64,000 nt of DNA from Rhodoplanes tepidamans. Lineage in GTDB: Bacteria > Pseudomonadota > Alphaproteobacteria > Rhizobiales > Xanthobacteraceae. The position numbers and the translations under genes are program-made. This document shows positions 7,778-15,860 of this stretch, piece by piece. The first letter of the stretch is position 1; each line of letters starts with the position of its first letter. The stretch is from the NCBI RefSeq assembly GCF_030813915.1, contig NZ_JAUSUJ010000010.1, forward strand, positions 147,991-211,990, read 5' to 3'. The notes under the pieces are model-generated. The model saw only the letters and a list, made by a program, of their open reading frames with translations. It was not told where the DNA came from and ran no database searches.

Positions 7778-9274
7778 TCAGCGCACCCCGTAGCTCTCGA
7801 ACTCGCGGTCGATGGTCGGGTCGAGCGCCTTGGCGCTGCGGATGTCGGCGTTGCCGGCCGTCGTGTCGCCCTTGCGGATCTTCGCCTTGCCGCGACCGAA
7901 CAGGGCCGAGGCCATGCGCGGATTCATCCGCACCGCCTGGTCGTAGTCGGCGATCGCCTTGTCGGCGTTGCCGAGCCGCAGATGGACGAGGCCGCGGCTG
8001 TCGAGGGCGTCCGGATAGTTCGGCTTGATCCGCAGCGCCTCGTCGCAGTCCGACAGCGCGGCGTCGAGCTGGCCCAGCACGGCGCGGGTGAAGCAGCGAT
8101 TGTTGAACGCCTCGGCGTCGCCCGGATTGATCCGGATCGCCTGGCCGAAATCCTCGGCCGCCATGGCGTATTCGCGCCGCTCCGCCCAGGCCTGGCCGCG
8201 CTTGTAGAAGGCCTCGGCATCGCGCGGGTTCTTCTCGATCTGGGCGTCGAGATCGCGGATCACCGCGTCGCGCCGGGCCGGCGGAGGCGCCGGCGGGGGC
8301 GGCGGCGTCACCTCGACGACCGGGGGCGGCGCCGGCCTGGGCGGCTCCGGCGTCACCACCGGGGCGGGCGGCGGAGGCGGAGGCGGCGGCGGGGTGACCA
8401 CCGAGACCTTCGGCTCCGGTGCCGGCGGCGGAGGAGGAGGCGCGGGTGGCGTCACCGCCGGCGACGTCGTCGGGGCGCGCGAGAAATGGAAGTCCTCGAT
8501 CAGCGAGGACGAGACCCACGGCACCTGCTCGTTCTTGGAGGCGCGCGACACGCCCATGCGGGTGTTGTTGAAGATCGCCTCGGCGCTCAGCCCGGGCGAG
8601 CGCATCTCTTTCAGGAGCTCGCCGACGAACAGGCTGTTCTCGCCGTCCGACTCGTTCGCCACCTTGTCGGTCGCGGCCGAGTACATGGCGAGCGTGCCGG
8701 CCGGCGCGGCCAGCGAGGCGAGGCCGGCCGAGAAGCCGCGGAAGCGGCGCTCGAACGGATTGCGCCGCGCCGCGTCGACGATCACCACCTTCACCGAGGC
8801 GCCGGCGCTGTTCATGTCGGCCAGGATCGACTCGATGCTGATGCCGTCGCGCCGCACCTCGCCCTCGGTCCAGATCTGGGCGTCGACCGGGATGATGAAG
8901 GACTGCTTGCCGGTCTGGATGCCGTAGCCGGAGAAGAACAGCAGCGCCGACGAGCCCGGCTTGATCTTCGCCCGGAAGGCGTCGAGCGCGGCGCGCAGCC
9001 GCTGCTTGGTCATGTCCTCGCCGGTCGTCACGTCGAAGCCGGCGCGGCGCAGTTCCTCGGCGACCGCGCGCGCGTCCTTGATCGGCTGCGGCAGCGGCCG
9101 GTTGTCGTCCGGATAGGTGGCGTTGCCGATCACCAGGGCGACCCGGCCGCCGCTCGCCTGGGCGAGCCGCAGCGGACCGGGCTCGGAGTCGGCGCCGAAG
9201 CTTGCCGTCGGCAGGGCCGCGGCCAGCAGAGCGACGACGGCGGACACGACGACGGCGAACACGGAGTGCTTCAT
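7778..9274 (-). CDS. Catalytically inactive caspase-fold (pseudo-caspase) protein with Pro-rich linker and TPR repeats
   Basis: The product is 498 aa from the ATG at 9274, which begins a signal peptide (MKHSVFAVVVSAVVALLAAA, cut near SFGA). The caspase-like fold lies at about 43-275 and aligns by motif with the neighbouring metacaspase (GRVALVIGNATY; PQPIKDARAVAEELRRAGFD). Both catalytic positions are changed: YAGHG is FSGYG (Tyr117 for His) and DACRDNPF is DAARRNPF (Ala169 for Cys). A Pro-rich linker (about 280-370, runs of PPPPPP) leads to about four TPR units (RDAEAFYKRGQAWAERREY; ADKAIADYDQAVRMNP) to the C-terminus. The fold is otherwise intact, so this looks like a maintained binding or scaffold protein rather than a decaying enzyme (inference). 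TPRs suggest partner binding in the periplasm. Confidence 0.9.
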   Translation of the reverse strand: MKHSVFAVVVSAVVALLAAALPTASFGADSEPGPLRLAQASGGRVALVIGNATYPDDNRPLPQPIKDARAVAEELRRAGFDVTTGEDMTKQRLRAALDAFRAKIKPGSSALLFFSGYGIQTGKQSFIIPVDAQIWTEGEVRRDGISIESILADMNSAGASVKVVIVDAARRNPFERRFRGFSAGLASLAAPAGTLAMYSAATDKVANESDGENSLFVGELLKEMRSPGLSAEAIFNNTRMGVSRASKNEQVPWVSSSLIEDFHFSRAPTTSPAVTPPAPPPPPPAPEPKVSVVTPPPPPPPPPAPVVTPEPPRPAPPPVVEVTPPPPPAPPPARRDAVIRDLDAQIEKNPRDAEAFYKRGQAWAERREYAMAAEDFGQAIRINPGDAEAFNNRCFTRAVLGQLDAALSDCDEALRIKPNYPDALDSRGLVHLRLGNADKAIADYDQAVRMNPRMASALFGRGKAKIRKGDTTAGNADIRSAKALDPTIDREFESYGVR

Positions 9275-9602
9275 GGCCGGACCTCGGCGCCCCGACCACG
9301 CGATCGCGTCCCCGGTCGCTGACAGACCGGTCGCGAACACACGTCGTGGCGGCTGTGGGAGCGACGTCTGCGCCCATAGACTGCGCGCGCACACAATAGT
9401 TACCTCGCCTTGCAATCTCAATACGTCCCGGCGGCCGCATCGAACCGCGCGCGGCGCCGGACGCTCCAACCCGGCGCCGCCGGCGGGACGACCAAAAAAT
9501 CCGCCCCGCTTGACAGCCCGTTCCGGCTTCCCGAACGTTGTGCCCGGGCGGGCCCGGAACGTTCACCCCCGTTTGCGTCGGGCCACGCCGCAGGACCTGG
9601 GA
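9275..9602. other. Divergent intergenic region (328 bp)
   Basis: It lies between the pseudo-caspase gene (minus) and the radical SAM gene (plus) and should hold both promoters. Around 9385-9425 there is a lower-GC patch (CACAATAGTTACC) that may be promoter sequence. No gene or strong hairpin was recognised. Confidence 0.45.
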
Positions 9603-11231
9603 ATGCCGATCGCTCATTCGATGCATCGTGGTCCGATGGACCGCAGAGAGACGGCAGGAGCGGGCGGCGGTCGTCGCATCCTGTGCGTCTGCCCCCGCTA
9701 CACGTCGTCCTTCGGCATGTTCGAGCATGCCTATCCGCTCACCGACGGCGTCCGCGCCCTGATGCCGCCGCAGGGGCTCCTGGTGATCGCCGCCGCGCTG
9801 CCGCCCGGCTGGGAGGTCCGCTTCGTCGACGAGAACATCCGGCCCGCCACCCACGAGGAGATCCAGTGGGCGGACGCCGTGTTCGTCAGCGGCATGCACG
9901 CGCAGCGCCGCCAGATCGAGGCGATCTGCCGGCGCGCCCACATGTTCGACCGGGTGACGGTGCTGGGCGGGTCCTCGGTGTCGGCCTGCCCCGAGACCTA
10001 TCCCGAATACGACTACCTGCATGTCGGCGAGCTCGGCGACGCCACCGACGAGCTGTTCGCCCGCCTCGCCGCCGACCCGAACCGGCCCGAGCGGCAGGTC
10101 GTGCTCACCACCAGGGAGCGGCGCGACCTCACCGACTTTCCGCTGCCGGCCTACGAGCTCGCCGACCTCCGCCGCTATCTCACCGGCAGCATCCAGTACT
10201 CGTCGGGCTGCCCGTATCACTGCGAGTTCTGCGACATCCCGGCGCTGTACGGCCGCAATCCGCGGCTCAAGACGCCCGAGCAGGTGACGGCCGAGCTCGA
10301 CAAGCTCGTCGCCTGCGGCCTGACCGGCCCGGTCTACTTCGTCGACGACAACTTCATCGGCAACCGCCGCGCCGTGCGCGAGCTGCTGCCGGCCCTGGTC
10401 GACTGGCAGAAGGCGCGCGGCTATCCGTTCATCTTCTCCTGCGAGGCCACCCTCAACATCGCCAAGCGCCCGGAGATCCTCGGCCTGATGCGCGAGGCGA
10501 TGTTCGAGACCGTGTTCTGCGGCATCGAGACGCCGGAGCCCGCGGCGCTCGAGGCGATGGCCAAGGACCACAACATGATGGTCCCGCTGCTCGAGGCCGT
10601 CGACACGCTCAACCGCTACGGCCTCGAGGTGGTGTCGGGCATCATCCTCGGCCTCGACACCGACACGCCGGACAGCGGCCGGCGGGTGGTCGACTTCATC
10701 GAACGCTCGCACATCCCGATGCTGACCATCAATCTCCTGCAGGCGCTGCCGCGGACCCCGCTGTGGGACCGGCTGGCGGCGGCCGGCCGGCTGCTCGACG
10801 ACGAGGAGCGCGACTCGAACGTCGACTTCGTGATGCCCTACGACGAGGTCATCGCCATGTGGCGGGACTGCATGGCGCGCGCCTTCGCGCCCGCCGCGGT
10901 GCTGTCACGCTATCGTCATCAGCTCGACCACACCTATCCGAACCGGCTGAAGGTGCCGCTGCGCGACCGTCACGTGCCGTGGCGCGACGTGGTGCGCGGC
11001 CTCAGGATGCTGCGCGCCGTGCTCTGGGAGGTCGGGGTCAAGGCCGACTACCGGGCCGAGTTCTGGAAGGTGGCGCGCGCCTGCCTGAAGCGCGGCCAGA
11101 TCGAGCACCTGATCCGCATCGGCGTCATGGCGCATCACCTCGTGATGTCGGGCCGCGACGCCGTCGAGGGACGCCAGAAGGCGTCGCACTACTCGGCCCG
11201 CCCCCAGGAGGTGCCGGTGCCGGCGGAGTAG
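9603..11231 (+). CDS. B12-binding radical SAM enzyme, DUF4070 type, HpnP-like
   Basis: The product is 542 aa. The start at 9603 is preceded by CAGGACCTGGGA; ATG codons at 9621 and 9636 are alternatives. The N-terminal Rossmann-like part (about 25-165, MPPQGLLVIAAALP and VDENIRPATHEEIQWADAVF) matches a cobalamin-binding domain. The radical SAM cluster motif is Cys203-x3-Cys207-x2-Cys210 (CPYHCEFC), followed by DIPALYGRNPRLKTPEQV, FVDDNFIGN and the SAM-side GIETPE. The C-terminal 150 residues (LTINLLQALPRTPLWDRL onward) resemble DUF4070. The sequence pattern is close to what I recall of HpnP, the hopanoid C-2 methylase, but no hopanoid gene is adjacent and paralogues of other function exist, so the substrate is uncertain. 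Confidence 0.85.
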   Translation: MPIAHSMHRGPMDRRETAGAGGGRRILCVCPRYTSSFGMFEHAYPLTDGVRALMPPQGLLVIAAALPPGWEVRFVDENIRPATHEEIQWADAVFVSGMHAQRRQIEAICRRAHMFDRVTVLGGSSVSACPETYPEYDYLHVGELGDATDELFARLAADPNRPERQVVLTTRERRDLTDFPLPAYELADLRRYLTGSIQYSSGCPYHCEFCDIPALYGRNPRLKTPEQVTAELDKLVACGLTGPVYFVDDNFIGNRRAVRELLPALVDWQKARGYPFIFSCEATLNIAKRPEILGLMREAMFETVFCGIETPEPAALEAMAKDHNMMVPLLEAVDTLNRYGLEVVSGIILGLDTDTPDSGRRVVDFIERSHIPMLTINLLQALPRTPLWDRLAAAGRLLDDEERDSNVDFVMPYDEVIAMWRDCMARAFAPAAVLSRYRHQLDHTYPNRLKVPLRDRHVPWRDVVRGLRMLRAVLWEVGVKADYRAEFWKVARACLKRGQIEHLIRIGVMAHHLVMSGRDAVEGRQKASHYSARPQEVPVPAE

Positions 11232-11252
11232 CACCGCGGCCACCCCTTCGCC

Positions 11253-11357
11253 GGTCATTCCGGAAGCGCCGCGAAGCGGCGCTGCCCGGAATCCATGACC
11301 CCGGTCAGTGAGCATGGATTCCGGGCTCGCGGCCTTCGGCCGCGCCCCGGAATGACC
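11253..11357. repeat. Nested palindromic intergenic repeat, GGTCATTCCGG family
   Basis: Outer arms GGTCATTCCGG and CCGGAATGACC enclose a second pair (GGAATCCATG / CATGGATTCC) and a GC-rich inner hairpin. The same architecture occurs at 41196-41307 and, with different arms, at 50088-50173 and inside 57664-57858. It lies between the radical SAM gene and the next gene and could fold in RNA. Confidence 0.75.
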
Positions 11358-11366
11358 AGGTCTTTG

Positions 11367-11411
11367 CCAAATCCAAGTCCAAGTCCAATTCCAAGTCCGA
11401 GTCGTCCAAGT
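11367..11411 (+). repeat. Hexanucleotide tandem repeat (CCAAGT-like) just before a start codon
   Basis: Six consecutive hexamers run from 11367 to 11402 (CCAAAT, CCAAGT, CCAAGT, CCAATT, CCAAGT, CCGAGT), then CGT and one more CCAAGT. The ATG of the next gene follows at 11420 with no clear Shine-Dalgarno sequence between. Confidence 0.7.
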
Positions 11412-11419
11412 CCCGAGTC

Positions 11420-13159
11420 ATGCCCACCACCGATCTGATCAAGGCCTCCTTCGCGGCCCTCACGGCGAAGAAATCCGGACCGACCCTCTACGACCTGTGC
11501 GATCCGCTGCTGCGTGGGGGCGGGCCCGGGGACGCGCATCTGCGCACCTTCTACGGGACCGCGGTCGCCAACCCGGTGCTGCGTCCCCTGATGGGCCGCG
11601 CCGGCCTGCCGGCGCTCGCCGATCCGGACCGCTTCGCCGCCCTGCAGGGCGCGATCCGCTCGGCCCGCGACGACGCGGCGCCCGACTGGGCGGCGATCGG
11701 GCGCGAGATCGCGCCGCTGATCGACGCGGTGCCGCAGCGGCATCCCCGCCGCCCACCGCTCGCCGGTACGCCCGCGATGCCGGCGCTCGCCGAGGTCGAC
11801 CGGGTGATCCGCGCCTGCGCCCACCATCTGCTCGGCGCGTTCACGCGCAACAAGGGCTTCATCCCGGCCTACGCGGCCTTCAACCTGATCGGGGATCCGG
11901 ACTTTCACGGGCGCGACCTCGCCACCGCGCTGGTCGGGCTCAACGCCCGCACCTACAAGAACGCGACGCTGCTGTTCAATCTCGCCCGCGCCTTCATCCT
12001 GCCGAACCGGCCGATCGCGGCGCTGCTCAATCCCGCCTGGTCGGGCTTCGCCGAGCCGATGTGGGAGCCGGTGCAGATCCGGCACCGCTCGGCCTATTAC
12101 GACGCCTTCTTCGCCGAAGCGCTGATGGACTACGTGGGCAGCGGCCTCGCCACGCCGGACGAGACCGCCCGGTCGAAGACCGCGATCGCCGGCATGATCG
12201 AGTTCTGCCTGGCCACCAGCCGCGAGGAGGTGCGCCACCCGGTCGACGGCACGCCGTTCCCGGTGGTCACGGCGCTGGTCCGGCCGCCCGACGTCCGGAT
12301 GAGCAAGTTCTTCTGGAAGCTGAAGAGCGATCTCGGCTTCGGCACCTACGTGCCCGACTGCGACACCACGGCCTGCTCGCTCTCCGCCGCCACCCAGTTC
12401 GGATCGGCCGACCCGATCCTCGATCAGCCCTTCCTCGACTTCTACGCCGGCTACCAGGTGCGGCCCGGCAGCAACCGCGAGCCGCCGTCGGTCGACATCA
12501 ACGACCCGCTGGACTTTTCGGGCGGCATCGTCACCTGGATCGAGAGCGCCGCCGGCGACAGGCCGTTCGGCAACGACCTCGACCCGACCCTCAATCTCGA
12601 CGTCCTCGAGGCGGCGTTCCGCAACCACGCCCGCTGGGACATCGTCGGCACGCCGCAGCGTCTCGATTTCCTGCGCGGCGTCGTCGCCTTCCACGACCGG
12701 CTGATCGGCTCCGGCCTGTTTGCCGATCCGCGCGCCCACATCTACTACCTGCCGGAGCTGTACGCCGCCTATTTCGGCCGCTGCCTCGCCGCCTTCCGGG
12801 CGATGCCGGCCGACATCCAGGCGAAGATCGACCCGCAGGCCCGCTTCGCGGCGATGCGCCTCGCCATCCTGGACTATGTCCACCACGACCTCGCCGCCCA
12901 CGAGATGAACCCGTTCGACGCGGCGCTGGCGCTGCTGGCGCTCGCCAAGCTCGGCGGCGACCGGGCGCGCTACGCGCCGGCGCTCGACTGCATCCTGCGC
13001 AGCGTCGGCGAGGGCGGCCGCAAGGGGCCGTTCAAGGCCTACGAGTGGAACAAGATGAAGACGCCGACCCGCATCCTGGTCGGCGGGCCGGAGGTGACCT
13101 CGGCGTTCGTCCTGTCGGCGCTGGCGCACGCCCGCACGGCGCTGGCCCGCTCCGCCTGA
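11420..13159 (+). CDS. Large unknown protein, alpha/alpha-toroid-like, with a terpene-cyclase-like DCDTTA motif
   Basis: The product is 579 aa, without signal peptide or membrane segment. It is largely helical by composition, with aromatic/small repeats typical of toroid proteins. Residues 313-318 read DCDTTA in the context GTYVPDCDTTACSLSAA, which recalls the DxDDTA motif of squalene-hopene and class II diterpene cyclases; the central Asp (position 3 of the motif, the general acid in those enzymes) is kept but the next Asp is Thr. The ATG lacks an obvious ribosome binding site and follows a hexamer repeat. It comes 188 bp after an HpnP-like enzyme on the same strand, which would fit terpenoid metabolism, but that link is inference. 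A plain prenyltransferase-like or unrelated helical fold is equally possible. Confidence 0.75.
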   Translation: MPTTDLIKASFAALTAKKSGPTLYDLCDPLLRGGGPGDAHLRTFYGTAVANPVLRPLMGRAGLPALADPDRFAALQGAIRSARDDAAPDWAAIGREIAPLIDAVPQRHPRRPPLAGTPAMPALAEVDRVIRACAHHLLGAFTRNKGFIPAYAAFNLIGDPDFHGRDLATALVGLNARTYKNATLLFNLARAFILPNRPIAALLNPAWSGFAEPMWEPVQIRHRSAYYDAFFAEALMDYVGSGLATPDETARSKTAIAGMIEFCLATSREEVRHPVDGTPFPVVTALVRPPDVRMSKFFWKLKSDLGFGTYVPDCDTTACSLSAATQFGSADPILDQPFLDFYAGYQVRPGSNREPPSVDINDPLDFSGGIVTWIESAAGDRPFGNDLDPTLNLDVLEAAFRNHARWDIVGTPQRLDFLRGVVAFHDRLIGSGLFADPRAHIYYLPELYAAYFGRCLAAFRAMPADIQAKIDPQARFAAMRLAILDYVHHDLAAHEMNPFDAALALLALAKLGGDRARYAPALDCILRSVGEGGRKGPFKAYEWNKMKTPTRILVGGPEVTSAFVLSALAHARTALARSA

Positions 13160-13382
13160 CGGCTGAACCGCCCGCCGCCGGCCGCCGACCAAGCCGGGAA
13201 GGCGTCCCGCCTCCGGAAGCACGAGCCTCCGGCCGGCGGGAGGAACGCAGACGATCCGGCACCTGCATGGAAATGCCGGGCTCGAAAGTGCTACAGATCA
13301 CATACGGCCGACCGACGACATTCTATTCGAGTCTGTTGATTCTCCGATACGATGCGCCGCGCGGGCGCAGGAGGCACCGGAC

Positions 13383-15557
13383 ATGGTCTCGAAGAAGATC
13401 GCCGCCACCGCCGCCGGCGTGGTGCTGATCGCCGGCGCGCTCGCCGCCGTCCACGGCATTCCGGCCCGCGGCCTGATCGAGTCCTACAGCCGCGACGTGC
13501 TGGCCCGCCACGACCTCGTCCTCGACATCGGGGGCGACGCCCGCCTGACGATCTGGCCGCGGACCGGGCTCACCCTCGGCGACACGAGGCTGCGCGACGC
13601 GACGTCCGGCGACGAGATCGTGCGGGTCGACCGCGTGCAGGCCGGCATCGGGCTCTCCGACCTGTGGAACGGCACGGTCGACGTCGCCGAGCTGACCCTC
13701 GACCATCCGGTGGTGCGCACCGACCCGATGTTCGCCCGGGCGGCCCGGGCCGCCGCGGCGCGCAAGACCCGCAGCCTCGGCGCCGGCAACGCCGACGAGA
13801 GCATCCTGCCGGTCGACTCGGCGGTGAGGATCGGCTCGGTCGCGGTCGAGAACGGCATCGTCGTGGTGCGCGACGGCAAGGAGACGGCCGAGGTCAGGAT
13901 CGACTCGCTGCGGCTCGCCAACCTGCCGGCGGCGGGCGGCCGCTCGAACCTGCATCTCGACGCCAAGGTCGGCGCCGCGACGGTGCGGCTGACGGCGGCC
14001 GGCGACACCCCGACCAGGCTCGCCGAGGGCCGCGCCGTGCCGATCGAGGCGCGGGTCGAGGCACCCCGGCTGTTCCGCACCCCGGCCACCGTGAGCGCCA
14101 CCGTCTCGAGCGCCGGACCGGTGCTCAAGGCCGACAACCTCAACGGCATGATCGACCAGGGCCGGCTGCGCGGCGCCGTCACGGTGTCGTTCGCCGGCGC
14201 CAAGCCGTTCGTCGACGCCACCCTCGAATCCGAGCGGCTCGACCTCACCGGGCTCGTCGAGGCGGTCGCCGGTCCCGCCCCCGCGCCGGCGCCGGCCGGC
14301 CCCCGCGGCAGCGCGGCGGCGACCGCGGCGGCCCCGTGGAGCGACGCGCCGCTCGACCTGTTCGGCCTCGGCCTCATGGAGGCCAATGTCGCGCTCACGG
14401 CCCGCGAGGTGATGATCGAGAAGGTGCGCATCGCCCCGGCCGCGATCGAGGCGACCCTGATCGACGACACCCTGAAGGTCGAGCTCGGCCCGTCCGGCGT
14501 CTATGGCGGCCAGGCGACCGGCCAGGTGTCGATCGACCGCCGCCGCGACGAGCCGGTGGTGAGCGTCCGGACGAGCTTCTCCGGACTGTCCGCCCTGCCC
14601 TTCCTGCGCGACGCCGCCGGCTTCGAGTACATCGAGGGCCGGGCGCGCGGCAGCCTCGACCTGCGCGGCGCCGGCGCGAGCCCGCGCCGCATCGTCGACG
14701 GCCTCGCCGGGCGGGCCGACCTGACCTTCGAGGACGGTGCCGTGCGCGGCATCGACATGCCGGCGATGCTGCGCTCGGTGCTCGACGTGATCCTGGCCGG
14801 CTGGCAGTCGACCGCCGGCGGCCAGACCCGCTTCTCCACCTTCAAGGGCAGCTTCACCGTGGACAACGGCGTCGCCCGCACCACCGACGTGGTGTTCCAG
14901 GGGCCCTGGATGGTGATGAGCGCGGCCGGCAATGTCGACCTGCGCAACCGGACCCTGGACCTGCGCGCCGATCCGCGGCTGGTCTCCGCCCCGACGACCC
15001 CGGGCCAGAGCGCCAATGTCTGGGGCATCGGCGTGCCGGTGGCGATCCAGGGCCCGTGGTCGGCGCCGCGCATCTATGCCGACACGCCCAACATTCTCGC
15101 CGATCCCGACAGCGCGTTGAAGGGCCTGCGCGATGCGCTCGGTCCCGGCGGCGGCCAGATCGGCAAGATGATCGAGGGCCTGAAGGGCCTCGCCCCGAGC
15201 ACGATCCCGGGCCAGACGCCGGGCCCGGCGACGCCCGGCAGCGAGCCGCCCCGCGAGCCCGGCACGCTCGCCGACGACATCATGAAGGCCCTGAAGGGCG
15301 TCGCCCCGGCACCGGCCCAGGCCCCGCCCGCCCAAGCGCCCCCCGCCCCGGGCCGGCCCCCCGCCTCGCGCGACATCAGCCCGTCGCCTCCGGCCACCGC
15401 GGCGGCCCCGCCGCCCGCACCGCCCGAGGCCGGCGTCAACCCGCGCCCGACCACGCCCCAGACCCGCGAGACCCGCCCGAAGCCCGCCCCGGAGCCCACC
15501 GTCCGCGAGCTCGAGCAGGGCGCCCGCGAGTTCCTGAAGGAGTTTTTCGGGCGGTAG
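13383..15557 (+). CDS. AsmA-family protein
   Basis: The product is 724 aa. AGGAGGCACCGGAC precedes the ATG. One N-terminal membrane anchor (KKIAATAAGVVLIAGALAAV) is followed by a long beta-rich periplasmic region typical of AsmA/TamB-like bridge proteins, with the family's ARHDLVLDIGGDARLTIWP opening and a C-terminal AsmA_2 block (GLAGRADLTFEDGAVRGIDMPAM; NGVARTTDVVFQGPWMVMSA; LRADPRLV). The last 130 residues are Pro/Ala-rich and unstructured (PGPATPGSEPPREPG). AsmA proteins are implicated in lipid transfer to, or assembly of, the outer membrane; the cargo here is unknown. A second AsmA-like protein is encoded at 44520-46544. Confidence 0.88.
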   Translation: MVSKKIAATAAGVVLIAGALAAVHGIPARGLIESYSRDVLARHDLVLDIGGDARLTIWPRTGLTLGDTRLRDATSGDEIVRVDRVQAGIGLSDLWNGTVDVAELTLDHPVVRTDPMFARAARAAAARKTRSLGAGNADESILPVDSAVRIGSVAVENGIVVVRDGKETAEVRIDSLRLANLPAAGGRSNLHLDAKVGAATVRLTAAGDTPTRLAEGRAVPIEARVEAPRLFRTPATVSATVSSAGPVLKADNLNGMIDQGRLRGAVTVSFAGAKPFVDATLESERLDLTGLVEAVAGPAPAPAPAGPRGSAAATAAAPWSDAPLDLFGLGLMEANVALTAREVMIEKVRIAPAAIEATLIDDTLKVELGPSGVYGGQATGQVSIDRRRDEPVVSVRTSFSGLSALPFLRDAAGFEYIEGRARGSLDLRGAGASPRRIVDGLAGRADLTFEDGAVRGIDMPAMLRSVLDVILAGWQSTAGGQTRFSTFKGSFTVDNGVARTTDVVFQGPWMVMSAAGNVDLRNRTLDLRADPRLVSAPTTPGQSANVWGIGVPVAIQGPWSAPRIYADTPNILADPDSALKGLRDALGPGGGQIGKMIEGLKGLAPSTIPGQTPGPATPGSEPPREPGTLADDIMKALKGVAPAPAQAPPAQAPPAPGRPPASRDISPSPPATAAAPPPAPPEAGVNPRPTTPQTRETRPKPAPEPTVRELEQGAREFLKEFFGR

Positions 15558-15639
15558 CGGCGCCCGGCGGGGGCTCCCTGATGGATGAAACGAAGATCCT
15601 GGTGCTCGGCCTCGTGCCCCGGACAAGGCGCGGCAGGCC

Positions 15640-15790
15640 TGATGCGCCGCGGAGCCGGGGCCCAGGGGCGGCACGACGGGCGGCACGACGGGCGGCACAG
15701 CAGGGTATTGTCCGGCCGCCTCGCCTGATCGCCCCTGGGTTCCGGTTCGCGGCGCGATGCGCCGTGCCCGGGACACGATGCCTTCGCCGA
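15640..15790. repeat. Composite intergenic repeat with 12-bp tandem units
   Basis: Three copies of a 12-bp unit (GGGCGGCACGAC, GGGCGGCACGAC, GGGCGGCACAGC) occupy 15666-15701, framed by inverted arms CCCAGGGGCG (15661) and CGCCCCTGGG (15730). It fills most of the 303-bp space between the convergent AsmA and efflux-adaptor genes; no gene was found there. Confidence 0.65.
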
Positions 15791-15860
15791 GGCAGCGCAG
15801 CGGAACAGCGAGTTGCCGGGTACGACAAGTCGTCCCGGGACTCGGACTGAAGGCAGACAG

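Noticed and set aside
11253..11357. Palindromes considered as transcription-factor sites or CRISPR-like repeats
   Set aside because: They are single dispersed copies with variable cores and not regularly spaced, so not a CRISPR array; the family is better read as intergenic repeats.
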